DNA of 64,000 nucleotides from Verrucomicrobiaceae bacterium (GCA_016795365.1 JAEUHN010000051.1:62001-126000), one strand, 5' to 3'; shown: positions 8,598 through 17,682, counted from the first letter of the stretch. Program-made: numbers and translations. Notes: generated by a model not told the origin, from the letters alone.

Positions 8598-11500
8598 AAT
8601 CCACGGCACCCGTCTGGATGGTCGTGGATGACAATTGCGGCAACGAGAACCAGCCGCGTCCGCGCTGGAGCCCCGTCGCAATGACGCCGTAGTAGCCTAC
8701 GATGCGCGTCACCAAAGGCGTGCCATCTTTGAGCGTGAGAGTTCCTGTGAACTCGCCGGTGGTAGCATTCACCTTGCAAGTCACAGTCGCAAGGTTGGGC
8801 AAGGGCATGGTCACCAGATGAGCTGTCGAAATGATGAAGGACTTGTTCGTGTTCGAGGCAGCGAGGAGGTAGTAGGCCGAGTCCTCGATGCCAGCCCCCG
8901 CGAAGGCCAGCTTGGCATTCACCTGCGGCAGCACCACCTCTGGCAGGCCCCAGAGAATCGCTGGCGAGACGGGCTTGCGATACTCACCACCGAGCGCGTT
9001 GAGATGGTTCACATTCGTCACCCCGAAGTCAAAACCAGCGGCATAGACACGATCCGAGGAGCTGACGGGCCGCGTCTTGTTCCAGGTCAACGAACCGCCC
9101 ACGGTGTCGAAGGCTGGGTTCGCAACGTTGGTCACCAAAAGACTGCCATGGACTGAACCTTTGCCGCCATACAGCATCGAAAAGACCGGCACTTCACCAC
9201 CCGCTCCACGACTGGTGCTTCTGCTGACGGCAGTCCCATCAGCCATTCGCAGCGTTGCCACCACAGCCCCATTGGCCGAGATCGCAAGATTTCCGGCGCT
9301 CGCTCCGCCGGGCTCGGTGGCCGAGATGGGCGCGTTGACGGAGTCCAACCAGAAGTTCTGACGCGCGGCGATGGCTGAACTGGCCGTGCGACGGAAGGCT
9401 TCCACACCGCATGTCCATACTCCCCCCACTTCGCTCAGGCTGCCCGTGAGATGGCCGTCGCTGCGATCAATGCTGAACGTGAGCGTCATGCCAGCAAGGG
9501 GGGCCGTGCGAGCAATCGCCACCGTCGCTGTCGGATTGGCAGTCGTGCTCGCACTGAGGCGACCGTTAATGACATATCCGGCACTGCCCTGGATCAATCG
9601 TCCGGTGAAAGAGCCGTTGCTTCCGATCACCAGATTCGAAATGGCCCCACCATAATTCGCATTGGCGGCGAGGGCCGGATCACGATCGATGAGCCCATCA
9701 AAAGTTCCAATCGTCTCCGGATCGGATGGAGCAATCGTGAGGTTGAACGTCTTCTGCACATAACCAGCAGCGTTGTAAGCAATTACCTTGATGGGCACAT
9801 TCGTCACCGCCACGTCAGGCGTGCCGCTGATCACACCAGTCAAGGCATTGTAGCTCAATCCAGATGGGAGCCCCGTGATCAACACCTTGGTCACGCCATT
9901 GGCGATGTTCAAGTTGATGGGAGTGATTGGCCCCCCACTGACGATCAAATCGGAAGGCAAGGATGGGAGCTGAATATCGGGCTTGTAGCGAAGGCTGACC
10001 GCTGAAGCTCCTGACTCAGCAGAGACGGCCCCCATCGTCACCGTGCATTCGTAGTTCGCCTGATCGCTGCTTTCCGCTCTCAAGATGGTGAGGGTAGGCG
10101 AGTTCGTGCCGCTGATTCGACTCGACACCTGACCGACTGGATCGTCGTGCAAGGCCACCCCTCCTTTCTTCCATTGATAAGATGCGACCACACCGGGCGG
10201 CAGGGCAACGGGCACCGTGAGCGAGATGGCGCTATCGGCATTGAAGATCGCCGTGGCCGGCGGCGGTGTCACAACGCCCAAACGGAAGGTGGCGGTGTCC
10301 GTTCCCGTGAGATTGGCACCTGAAAGCGTGTAAGTGCCGGCCGCTGCAGGGACCACACTTGAAATGGCATAGACCGGACTGGCGGCACCGCTGATGGTCG
10401 TGGTGTTTTGCTTCCACGTGTAAACGATCGGCGCAAAGCCCGTGGCCGTTGCTTCCATCGTAGTCGAGTCGCCGACAAACACGAGCTGCTCTACCGCAGT
10501 AGCAGGTGTGAGATCTGGAGGTGGAGCATTAACTCCGTGGAGGCGCACCGTGACATCGGTCACCCGCCCAACATCGCGTGTCTTCAGGTCTTTGAACACC
10601 ACCTTCCAGGTTCCTTTGGAGCTTTCGCCCCAGTGGCGCATCGATGAAAACGTCCAACCAAAGTATCCACGCTGGCTGGCTGGCAGTGGATTATCCAGGC
10701 TGTAGTCTTCTTCCCCTCCGTCATCGACGGAAAAGAGAGCGAGCTGACTGACCACGCCCGAGGGCGACACCAGATAGATGTTTACGTCACCACGATACGG
10801 GTGCGGCATAGTCACAGTCACTTCCACCTGCTCGACTCGCAAAGGGGCATCGCTGCCGAAATCGAGACTGACCGTCGTGCCGGTAGTGTTCTTGTCGGGG
10901 ATGGCCTGACTCCCCGAAAAACTGTGCGCCACGGAAGTCATCGGACCCAATGGAGTCCAGTTCAATGCCAGAGCCACCGCCGCGCCAGCATCGACCATCC
11001 CACCACCGTAGCGATGGTTGTGCTTGATCACCGGCAGTGCGGGTTGGCCTCCGGTGCGAGTCACCCAGTCCGTGTCGGTAGCTGCGACCTTCTTGCCTGA
11101 ACGGAGAAGTATCTCTTTTACATCCCGCCATCCGAGCTGTGGGTTCGCCTGCAGCATCAAGGCGATGACCCCCGAAGCAAGCGGCGTGGCTGATGAAGTC
11201 CCCCCGAACTCGTCCGTGTAGTCACGCTGTGAGATCGGGCTTACATCTTCATGCGAGTTATACCCATCGGTGCCCACAAGATCCGTCGTGTAGATTCCGG
11301 CCCCTCCATTGGAAGGGGCACAGGTGATCAGATTCGCCCCGGACTCGCTGTAATACGATTGGGCTCCATTGCTAGCGACCGCACCGATGGCGAAGGTGTA
11401 GATGCTATTAGCATAGCCATCCTTGTTACTTTGGTCATCGAAACTGCGGCCATTGCCCGCCGCGACCGTGATGATGGTGCCGAGCCCGCCACGTCCCGAA

Positions 11501-12846
11501 GTCGTCGCATCCTGATAGGCTGCGCGAACAACCGATGGGAGAATGCCCAAGACCCAGGGATAGCCATCGGGTGGTCCCCAGCTGTTGTTCTTGATCTGAA
11601 TCAGTTGGTTCTCCCAGCCCTCCGCATCCGCTTCGTCAGAAGGAAAAGTTTCACCCGACGTTAACCGAAGACCCGCGAGCTTCGCCTGAGGCGCTGCCCC
11701 AGAAACCCCAATTGCATTGCCAGCGACCGCTGCTGCCACGCCCGCGACGGAGGTGCCATGGTAGTCCCCATCTGCATCGTCAAAAAACGTGTCGGGATCG
11801 TCGGGAATGATCAACGGCGACGGATCGTTATCCACGTCGTAGAAATCGTAACTCACATTTGCCTCGTAGTTCGGAGCGAGGTCGGGATGGGTGAACTGCA
11901 AACCATCGTCCACGATCCCGATCGTGATGCCAGCCCCCTTGTAAGTGTCCCACACCGTGCTCACATGAGCGTCAATTCCCGGCGTGCTGGCGAATTGCCC
12001 GGTATTCCTGAGATGCCACTGACTGGCGAACAACGGATCATTGGGGATGAATTTGTTCTGCATTCTCATGCCGAGCTGCACCGTGGCATCGATCACACCA
12101 TTGGACCTGGAGACGTCGGCAAGCGTGAGCAATGCAGCCCCCGGGAGGGAGTCATTCTTTACCAGCACAAAACCAGGCGCTGAAGCCATGGGCTTGACGT
12201 TGGCCTCGCCGGCCACCGCAGCGAGAGCCTTCACCCCTGAAGCATCAGACACCTCGGCCAGCACCTGATCCGAAAGAATGCGTCGCGTCACCTCCGAGCG
12301 CGGCGCTCCAGGAGGGTAAAGCACCAGCCACACCTTGCGGCCCGTTTTAGCGGTGACGGCTTCGGCTTCACGCAGCAAGCTGTCCACATCGGGACATTCG
12401 GGAATCGAGCGCAGACGAACCTTCTCGCCATGCACGTAGAGTTCATTCTTCGCCACTTCGAACACAGAGGTGCGTCCACGTTCTTGAAGACCGAAGGGCC
12501 TCGACAAAAGCTGCACCAAGCGCTGGCGCATCGTCATCGCAGACCAACCACTGATCTCTTCCCAAGGTCGGCCGGTCAACCCACCAGGGATGGTTTCGCG
12601 ACTTTGCCGCCTGGCCTTGGCCAGGAAAGCCTGCTTTCGAGCAGAGCCTTTTCCTGGTTCATCCGCAGGTGCCGATGGCGTTGGAGGCATCGCAACAGCT
12701 TGAGAATCCTGAGATGTTCCGGCGCTCGTATCCGAACCAGCGGAGATGGGAGCGGGATTTCTATCCGACCTCAAAACGAAGAAGACCAGCAAACCGATGA
12801 TCCCCAGGAGCACGGGCACGAACATTTTTTTCGGGTGCTGAAGCAT
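8581..12846 (-). CDS. Large secreted or membrane-anchored subtilisin-like (S8) protease with P-domain and Ig-like domains
   Basis: The protein has 1421 residues. A hydrophobic segment near the N-terminus (about residues 8-25) serves as signal anchor. A low-complexity stretch and propeptide-like region follow. The S8 catalytic triad is intact: Asp in GIVDDGLQFTHPDL (about residue 311), His in GDYHGTSVAGVAA (about 362) and Ser in GGTSSATPLASG (about 550). A proprotein-convertase P-domain follows (about 640-760, ending KDLKTRDVGRVTDVTVRLHG). Ig-like/putative-Ig domains occupy about 765-1050. The final 370 residues are beta-rich repeats of the IGTFDGLID/NLVIGSNGSFTG type seen in verrucomicrobial surface proteins. 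Kexin-like catalytic plus P-domain order suggests processing of other exported proteins; that is inference. Confidence 0.9.
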   Translation of the reverse strand: MLQHPKKMFVPVLLGIIGLLVFFVLRSDRNPAPISAGSDTSAGTSQDSQAVAMPPTPSAPADEPGKGSARKQAFLAKARRQSRETIPGGLTGRPWEEISGWSAMTMRQRLVQLLSRPFGLQERGRTSVFEVAKNELYVHGEKVRLRSIPECPDVDSLLREAEAVTAKTGRKVWLVLYPPGAPRSEVTRRILSDQVLAEVSDASGVKALAAVAGEANVKPMASAPGFVLVKNDSLPGAALLTLADVSRSNGVIDATVQLGMRMQNKFIPNDPLFASQWHLRNTGQFASTPGIDAHVSTVWDTYKGAGITIGIVDDGLQFTHPDLAPNYEANVSYDFYDVDNDPSPLIIPDDPDTFFDDADGDYHGTSVAGVAAAVAGNAIGVSGAAPQAKLAGLRLTSGETFPSDEADAEGWENQLIQIKNNSWGPPDGYPWVLGILPSVVRAAYQDATTSGRGGLGTIITVAAGNGRSFDDQSNKDGYANSIYTFAIGAVASNGAQSYYSESGANLITCAPSNGGAGIYTTDLVGTDGYNSHEDVSPISQRDYTDEFGGTSSATPLASGVIALMLQANPQLGWRDVKEILLRSGKKVAATDTDWVTRTGGQPALPVIKHNHRYGGGMVDAGAAVALALNWTPLGPMTSVAHSFSGSQAIPDKNTTGTTVSLDFGSDAPLRVEQVEVTVTMPHPYRGDVNIYLVSPSGVVSQLALFSVDDGGEEDYSLDNPLPASQRGYFGWTFSSMRHWGESSKGTWKVVFKDLKTRDVGRVTDVTVRLHGVNAPPPDLTPATAVEQLVFVGDSTTMEATATGFAPIVYTWKQNTTTISGAASPVYAISSVVPAAAGTYTLSGANLTGTDTATFRLGVVTPPPATAIFNADSAISLTVPVALPPGVVASYQWKKGGVALHDDPVGQVSSRISGTNSPTLTILRAESSDQANYECTVTMGAVSAESGASAVSLRYKPDIQLPSLPSDLIVSGGPITPINLNIANGVTKVLITGLPSGLSYNALTGVISGTPDVAVTNVPIKVIAYNAAGYVQKTFNLTIAPSDPETIGTFDGLIDRDPALAANANYGGAISNLVIGSNGSFTGRLIQGSAGYVINGRLSASTTANPTATVAIARTAPLAGMTLTFSIDRSDGHLTGSLSEVGGVWTCGVEAFRRTASSAIAARQNFWLDSVNAPISATEPGGASAGNLAISANGAVVATLRMADGTAVSRSTSRGAGGEVPVFSMLYGGKGSVHGSLLVTNVANPAFDTVGGSLTWNKTRPVSSSDRVYAAGFDFGVTNVNHLNALGGEYRKPVSPAILWGLPEVVLPQVNAKLAFAGAGIEDSAYYLLAASNTNKSFIISTAHLVTMPLPNLATVTCKVNATTGEFTGTLTLKDGTPLVTRIVGYYGVIATGLQRGRGWFSLPQLSSTTIQTGAVDFNSAP

Positions 12847-12907
12847 ACGCGAGTGTCTTCCAAAGACTGCTCATAGACAAGATCGTTCAATCACGAATTC
12901 ACACCCG

Positions 12908-13597
12908 CTAAATGCTTACAGCAGAAGCGGAAACCGATCCTCCGAAGCAGGCCTCGACGTCCGAGCCTGCGTCTTGCGGACGCTCGGCGTAGCGCGACGT
13001 GTATTGCAGATGCTCGCCCTCGCGGTGAAAATCCACGTTCAATGGCGAACGCGCAGGCTGAGTCCGCCGAACCTCGGGCAGGTCGAAATCACCCGGAGGA
13101 AGGTGCGGATAATTCGTGTTCCAAAAGTGGTCCAGCGGCAACGTCTGGGCGAGCAGGCGCTTCATCATCTGTGATGTCCAGCGCGCGATGCGGGGCCAGT
13201 CGAAGTCGATGCCAGACACGATGTAGTGCGAGAACGCCATCGCCTTCACACCATGATAGGTCGCCTCGCGCACGGCCGCCACGGTGCCAGAGATGTAGAG
13301 GTCCTGTCCCATGTTGCCGCCATGATTGATGCCGGAGAGCACCCAGTCGGGCTTGAGGTTGAGACCAAACAAAGCCACCCGCACACAGTCCGCAGGCGTG
13401 CCATGCACCGCCCAGCGATCCGTCCCGCGCTCCTCTACCTTGAGCGGCGTGTGCGTGGTCACGCGATGCCCGCACATCGACTGCTCCACCGCCGGTGCCA
13501 CCACGATCACGCGCGAGCCGAGGCTTTGTGCTGCGGTCTGAAGCGCTGCGAGTCCTGCGGCTTCGATGCCGTCGTCATTGGTGAGAAGGAAAGTCAT
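12908..13597 (-). CDS. surE: 5'/3'-nucleotidase SurE
   Basis: This 229-residue metal-dependent nucleotidase dephosphorylates nucleoside monophosphates. The signature FLLTNDDGIEAAGL at the N-terminus supplies the metal-binding Asp8-Asp9 pair. Further family motifs are VVAPAVEQSMCGH, VHGTPADCVRVAL and PDWVLSGINHGGNMG, the last carrying the metal-binding Asn. Length is slightly below the 250-residue norm, but the C-terminal part (RYAERPQDAGSDVEA) still matches the family. It is divergent from rluD, with a heptamer repeat tract just upstream of its start. Confidence 0.94.
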   Translation of the reverse strand: MTFLLTNDDGIEAAGLAALQTAAQSLGSRVIVVAPAVEQSMCGHRVTTHTPLKVEERGTDRWAVHGTPADCVRVALFGLNLKPDWVLSGINHGGNMGQDLYISGTVAAVREATYHGVKAMAFSHYIVSGIDFDWPRIARWTSQMMKRLLAQTLPLDHFWNTNYPHLPPGDFDLPEVRRTQPARSPLNVDFHREGEHLQYTSRYAERPQDAGSDVEACFGGSVSASAVSI

Positions 13598-13600
13598 AGA

Positions 13601-13635
13601 GGTTCGGGGTTCTCGGTTCGCAGTTCAGGGTTGTC
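13601..13635. repeat. Degenerate heptamer tandem repeat, five units
   Basis: Read in sevens from 13601 the sequence is GGTTCGG, GGTTCTC, GGTTCGC, AGTTCAG, GGTTGTC. It lies between the divergent surE and rluD genes, immediately upstream of surE. The consensus GGTTCNN is close to a rotation of the CTCGGTG unit (GGTGCTC) that forms the larger array about 2.9 kb away. Confidence 0.6.
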
Positions 13636-13721
13636 GAGCGCGAATCGCGAGCCAAGGGCGTCCGCTTCGAAAAATGGCGGCACGCTTGCTTCCCGCCCAG
13701 GGCTCACCACCATGCGCGCTC

Positions 13722-14639
13722 ATGAATTTCGAAGTCAGCGCCACAGACACCGGCATGGACCGCCTGGATCGTTACCTCCAGCTCCAGCTGCCGGAGATGT
13801 CGCGCTCGCGTTTGCAGGACCTCATCAAGGAAGGCCTCGTGCTGGTGAATGACAAGAAAATCAAGCCCAGTGCCGAACTGCGTGCCGGGGACAAAATCTC
13901 CCTCACGATTCCCGAGCCAGTGAGCACTGAGGTCGTCGCGCAGGACATTCCCATCGACGTGCTCTACGAAGACGCCGACCTCATCGTGATCAACAAAGCG
14001 AGCGGCATCGTCGTGCATCCGGCAGCAGGCAACCCCGATGGCACGCTGGTCAATGCCTTGCTCCATCACTGCGACGATCTCAGCGGCATCGGCGGCGAAG
14101 TGCGGCCCGGCATTGTGCATCGCCTCGACAAGGACACGAGCGGCTGCATGGTCGTAGCGAAGCATGATCGCTCGCACGCCTTGCTCGCCGAGCAGTTCGC
14201 TCATCGTCGTATCAGCAAGCTCTACCTCGCGGCCGTGAACGGCATCCCCAAGGAGCGCAGCGGTCGCATTGAAAACATGATCGGACGTCATCCGGTGGAT
14301 CGGAAACGCATGGCCGTGCTCTTCGACGGCACGGGCAAGAATGCCGTCACCGAGTGGAAGATGCTGTGCGAGGCCCAGGGTTGCGCCTTGATCCTCAACA
14401 CACTCCTCACCGGCCGCACCCATCAGATCCGCGTCCACATGCGCGACGTGCTCCAGTGCCCCATCCTCGGTGACAGCCTCTACGGCCACCCGCCGAAGCA
14501 GAAGGTGAAAGTCGCACGCCTGATGCTGCACGCGTGGCGGCTCGCCTTCGATCATCCGATCACGCTGAAGCGGATGGAGTTCAAGGCGGCGATCCCCGAC
14601 GACTTCCGTCCCTGGCTGGCTCAGACATCGCTGGAGTAG
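13722..14639 (+). CDS. rluD: 23S rRNA pseudouridine synthase RluD-type
   Basis: This 305-residue enzyme isomerises uridines in RNA. An N-terminal S4 RNA-binding domain (RLDRYLQLQLPEMSRSRLQDLIKEG) precedes the catalytic domain. The nucleophile is Asp136 in VHRLDKDTSGCMVVAK, and the C-terminal motif is LTGRTHQIRVHM. S4 domain plus length fit RluD, which in E. coli modifies 23S helix 69; the exact target is inferred. ATG 13722 (MNFEVSATDTG) is preferred over an open upstream extension. It is the second RluA-superfamily enzyme in the window. Confidence 0.9.
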   Translation: MNFEVSATDTGMDRLDRYLQLQLPEMSRSRLQDLIKEGLVLVNDKKIKPSAELRAGDKISLTIPEPVSTEVVAQDIPIDVLYEDADLIVINKASGIVVHPAAGNPDGTLVNALLHHCDDLSGIGGEVRPGIVHRLDKDTSGCMVVAKHDRSHALLAEQFAHRRISKLYLAAVNGIPKERSGRIENMIGRHPVDRKRMAVLFDGTGKNAVTEWKMLCEAQGCALILNTLLTGRTHQIRVHMRDVLQCPILGDSLYGHPPKQKVKVARLMLHAWRLAFDHPITLKRMEFKAAIPDDFRPWLAQTSLE

Positions 14640-14789
14640 CGCACTTTTTTCTGGGGCCGCTATTCTCGAGTAAGAGTCGGAGGACGAGTAGGACTGAAGC
14701 TCTCGAAGCGCCTGGACACGCTCGATCATGGAGACGCCTCTGGGATTGACGCCCCTTGCCTCCCCTGCCACTCTCGCTGCTCGATTTTC

Positions 14790-15815
14790 ATGAAGCGCGC
14801 ACTCATTACAGGCATCACCGGACAGGATGGCTCCTACCTCGCCGAGTTTCTCCTCAGCAAAGGCTACGAAGTCCACGGCATCATCCGCCGCGCTTCCACA
14901 TTCAACACCAGCCGCATCGACCACCTCTACCAGGACCCTCACGTCAACGGCAAGCGGCTCTTCCTTCACTACGGAGACCTCACCGATTCTGTCGCGCTGG
15001 TGAAACTGCTCTACGACCTACAGCCCGACGAGATCTACAATCTCGCAGCTCAGAGTCACGTCCGCGTCTCCTTCGACATTCCCGAAAGCACAGGCGACAT
15101 CGTGGGCCTCGGCACCCAGCGAATCCTTGAGGCTGTCCGCGAGACCAAGCTCGTCAACAAGGTCCGCTTCTACCAGGCCTCGTCCTCCGAGATGTTCGGC
15201 AAGGTGCAAGAAGTGCCCCAGACCGAAAAGACCCCTTTCTGGCCGCGCTCCCCGTATGCCTGCGCCAAGGTCTATGGCCACTGGCTCACCGTGAACTACC
15301 GCGAGAGCTACGGCCTGCACGCCAGCAGCGGCATCCTCTTCAATCACGAGTCCCCACGCCGTGGCGAAACCTTCGTCACCCGCAAGATCACGCGCGCCGC
15401 CACCCGCATCAAACTCGGCCTGCAGGAAGCGCTCTACCTTGGCAATATGGATGCCCGTCGCGACTGGGGCTACGCCAAGGAGTATGTGGAAATGATGTGG
15501 CTCATGCTCCAGCAGGACCAGCCCGATGATTATGTGGTGGCCACCAACGAGACCCACAGCGTGAAGGAGTTCGTCCAGGAGACCTTCGCCCACCTCGACC
15601 TCGACTGGGAAAAGTATGTCAAGTATGACGCCCGCTACGAGCGCCCGGCAGAAGTGGAGATGCTCATCGGCAACCCCGAGAAAGCTCGCCGACAGCTCGG
15701 CTGGGAGCCCAAGGTGCGCTTCAAGGAGCTGGTCCAGATCATGACCGATCACGACCTGCAACTCGCGAAGCGCGAACTCAAAGCCCGCGAAATCGAAGCC
15801 GCCTGTCGCGCGTAG
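14790..15815 (+). CDS. gmd: GDP-mannose 4,6-dehydratase
   Basis: This 341-residue extended SDR converts GDP-mannose to GDP-4-keto-6-deoxymannose, the first step to GDP-fucose and related sugars. The NADP loop is [19 protein letters not shown]. The family stretch [22 protein letters not shown], the QASSSEMFG segment and the catalytic [12 protein letters not shown] (Tyr-x3-Lys) are all present. The substrate-binding [20 protein letters not shown] is intact. The enzyme acts in the cytoplasm in cell-surface glycan supply. No fcl (GDP-fucose synthase) is adjacent; lutC follows by 9 bp. Confidence 0.96.
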   Translation: MKRALITGITGQDGSYLAEFLLSKGYEVHGIIRRASTFNTSRIDHLYQDPHVNGKRLFLHYGDLTDSVALVKLLYDLQPDEIYNLAAQSHVRVSFDIPESTGDIVGLGTQRILEAVRETKLVNKVRFYQASSSEMFGKVQEVPQTEKTPFWPRSPYACAKVYGHWLTVNYRESYGLHASSGILFNHESPRRGETFVTRKITRAATRIKLGLQEALYLGNMDARRDWGYAKEYVEMMWLMLQQDQPDDYVVATNETHSVKEFVQETFAHLDLDWEKYVKYDARYERPAEVEMLIGNPEKARRQLGWEPKVRFKELVQIMTDHDLQLAKRELKAREIEAACRA

Positions 15816-15824
15816 TTTGTCGTC

Positions 15825-16436
15825 ATGACAACCATCACCGACGACCGCAGCACCGTCTTCACCGCGATCCGCGAAGTGCTCGCCGGTCGTGCCGAGAAGG
15901 CGGCATTGCCCGACTGGGATGCATCGCTCGTGATCTGCAATCCGCCCCAGGCCTTCGACTCGCTGGCGGATCACTTCCGCTTCAAATTCGAAGCAGCTGG
16001 CGGTTACGTGCTCGTGGGATGGGAGGCATTGAAAAGCTTCCTCGCCGAGAAACAACTGAAGCTCGGCTACTGCGATCCCGCCTTCGAAGCGCAAGTCGCC
16101 AGCACCGCAAGCACGCTCAGCACCTCGCTTGATCGCTCGTGCATCGACGACTACGAGTTCGGCATCACACGCGCCACCGCTGCAATCGCAGAGACAGGCT
16201 CTTTGATCCTCACCGAAAGCGGATCGTCATCACGACTCGGAGCCCTCGCCCCCTGGTATCACATCGCCATCCTGCCCGTCGCAGACATCGTGCCCGACAT
16301 GCCCACCGCGATCGCCCACTTCGGCACCGAGCGCTCTTCCCTCTTCGTCACCGGCCCCTCAAAGACCGCCGACGTGGAAGGCATCCTCATCAAAGGCGTC
16401 CACGGCCCCGGCATCCAAGTGTGCTGCCTCGTGTAA
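15825..16436 (+). CDS. lutC: LUD-domain protein, LutC/YkgG family
   Basis: This 203-residue protein has the LUD fold typical of the third component of the LutABC lactate oxidation system. Recognisable are the alternating segment GITRATAAIAETGSLILTESGSSSRLGALAPWYHIAILPVADIV and the terminal VEGILIKGVHGPGIQVCCLV, the usual conserved end of LutC. The partners lutA and lutB are not in the window, so lactate use is not established. It starts 9 bp after gmd on the same strand, so the two may share a transcript even though their functions look unrelated. Confidence 0.82.
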   Translation: MTTITDDRSTVFTAIREVLAGRAEKAALPDWDASLVICNPPQAFDSLADHFRFKFEAAGGYVLVGWEALKSFLAEKQLKLGYCDPAFEAQVASTASTLSTSLDRSCIDDYEFGITRATAAIAETGSLILTESGSSSRLGALAPWYHIAILPVADIVPDMPTAIAHFGTERSSLFVTGPSKTADVEGILIKGVHGPGIQVCCLV

Positions 16437-16486
16437 GCGAGGGCTTGGGTCACAGGCCTCGGAGGATAGATCCGGTCGCTTGGTGC

Positions 16487-16647
16487 TTCGAAGCTCGAAG
16501 CCCGAAGCCCGAAGCCCGAAGCCCGAAGCCCGAAGCTCGGTGCTCGGTGCTCGGTGCTCGGTGCTCGGTGCTCGGTGCTCGGTGCTCGGTGCTCGGTGCT
16601 CGGTGCTCGGTGCTCGGTGCTCGGTGCTCGGTGCTCGGTGCTCGGTG
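16487..16647. repeat. Heptamer tandem repeat array, 23 units (VNTR)
   Basis: In a 7-base register from 16487 the units are TTCGAAG, CTCGAAG, five copies of CCCGAAG, then sixteen copies of CTCGGTG ending at 16647. The sixteen are identical. It occupies the 428-bp gene-free stretch between lutC and the SDR gene, with no convincing gene inside. Seven is not a multiple of three, so all frames read through similar peptides; these open frames are artefacts. Perfect identity suggests recent slippage expansion. Confidence 0.97.
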
Positions 16648-16664
16648 CTCGGACCTTGGAGCCA

Positions 16665-16749
16665 GCCGCAGAGCGGCGACCGTTGCGTAGCCCGGCCTTT
16701 CAAGGCCGGGAGGTGAACGACGCCGACATCATGCGTCGCAGAGCGACGC
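16665..16749. repeat. Cluster of three G+C-rich palindromes (REP-like)
   Basis: Three stem-loops follow the heptamer array. GCCGC-AGA-GCGGC lies at 16665-16677. A 9-bp stem, CCCGGCCTT/AAGGCCGGG with a TC loop, lies at 16691-16710. GCGTCGC-AGA-GCGACGC lies at 16733-16749. The outer two share the same AGA loop and alternating stem style. This arrangement resembles bacterial REP/BIME elements. No transposase (RAYT) is adjacent. The remaining bases to 16864 hold nothing recognisable. Confidence 0.7.
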
Positions 16750-16864
16750 GCGAGAACTTTCGCAACCACCCCCGAGTTTCCCACTCCGTCCCTGAAAGCT
16801 CCGCACTCGGACGGTTGTTTGACTCTTTGCTCTTAGCTCTCCGCCCTTTGCTTCCCCTTACCTC

Positions 16865-17617
16865 ATGAACAAGATCGACCTCGCCAACAAGAAAGCCATC
16901 GTCACCGGAGCCGCGCGCGGCATTGGATACGCCATCGCCGAACGCCTGCTCCAATCCGGTGCCTCCGTGAGCATTTGGGATGTCGATGTGGACGCGATGG
17001 CGGAGGCCGCGCTCGAACTGTCCAAGATCGGCCCCGTGCATGTCGCGCAGGTCGATGTCACCAGCGAAACCTCTACCGAGGCCGCCGCCGCGAGCACGCT
17101 GGAAGCCTTTGGCCAGATCGACATCCTCGTGAACAACGCCGGCATCGCAGGCTCCACCGCGAAACTGTGGGAACTGCCCGTCGCCGAGTGGCGCAAGGTG
17201 TTCGAGATCGACCTGATCGGACCCTACCTCTGCTGCCGAGCCATCGTCCCGCACATGCTCAAGAGCGGCTACGGACGCATCGTCAACATCGCCAGCGTGG
17301 CCGGCAAGGAAGGCAATCCCAACGCCTCGCACTACAGCGCCGCCAAGGCCGGCGTGATCGCGTTGACCAAGTCACTCGGCAAGGAACTCGCGCAGTCGAA
17401 CATCCTCGTGAACTGCATCACGCCGGCCGTGATCGAGACGGACATCCTCAAGCAGGTCGGCCAGAAGCACATCGACTACATGCTCTCGAAGATCCCGATG
17501 AACCGCTTCGGTCAGAAGCACGAAGCCGCCGCCATGGCCGCCTGGCTAGCCTCTGAAGACTGCTCCTTCACCACCGCCGCGACGTTCGACCTCACGGGTG
17601 GACGGGCGACGTATTGA
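16865..17617 (+). CDS. Short-chain dehydrogenase/reductase (FabG-like)
   Basis: This 250-residue classical SDR has the NAD(P) motif AIVTGAARGIGYAIAERL at the N-terminus and ILVNNAGIAGS in the middle. The catalytic tetrad is represented by NIASVAGKEGNPNASHYSAAKAGVIALT (Ser, Tyr-x3-Lys). The end LTGGRATY fits the family. An Asp after the second strand (SIWDVDVDA) suggests a preference for NAD over NADP. The substrate is not determinable: 3-oxoacyl-ACP reductases and sugar-acid dehydrogenases look alike at this level. A bidirectional terminator lies 15 bp downstream. Confidence 0.88.
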   Translation: MNKIDLANKKAIVTGAARGIGYAIAERLLQSGASVSIWDVDVDAMAEAALELSKIGPVHVAQVDVTSETSTEAAAASTLEAFGQIDILVNNAGIAGSTAKLWELPVAEWRKVFEIDLIGPYLCCRAIVPHMLKSGYGRIVNIASVAGKEGNPNASHYSAAKAGVIALTKSLGKELAQSNILVNCITPAVIETDILKQVGQKHIDYMLSKIPMNRFGQKHEAAAMAAWLASEDCSFTTAATFDLTGGRATY

Positions 17618-17632
17618 GCACAGACAACAAAA

Positions 17633-17655
17633 AAGGCGGGAGTCCATCCCGCCTT
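17633..17655. terminator. Rho-independent terminator, likely bidirectional
   Basis: A 9-bp stem AAGGCGGGA/TCCCGCCTT with loop GTCCA lies between the convergent SDR and korB-like genes. The plus-strand side continues CTTCTTCG. On the minus strand the stem is followed by TTTTTTGTTG, a proper U-tract, so it best terminates the leftward oxidoreductase gene. Confidence 0.85.
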
Positions 17656-17682
17656 CTTCGTGAATCTTGAATCGCCTGCGGC

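Noticed and set aside
13704-14969. Minus-strand open frame opposite rluD
   Set aside because: It is antisense to an intact pseudouridine synthase and gives no recognisable protein.
15018-16094. Minus-strand open frame opposite gmd and lutC
   Set aside because: It spans two well-supported genes on the other strand and carries no motifs.
16487-16647. Possible CRISPR array
   Set aside because: The units are 7 bp long with no spacers and no cas genes nearby.
16480-16716. Apparent Ser/Val/Leu/Gly/Ala/Arg/Cys-rich repeat protein in the heptamer array
   Set aside because: The 7-bp unit gives a similar open peptide in every frame, with no start signal; this is a repeat artefact.
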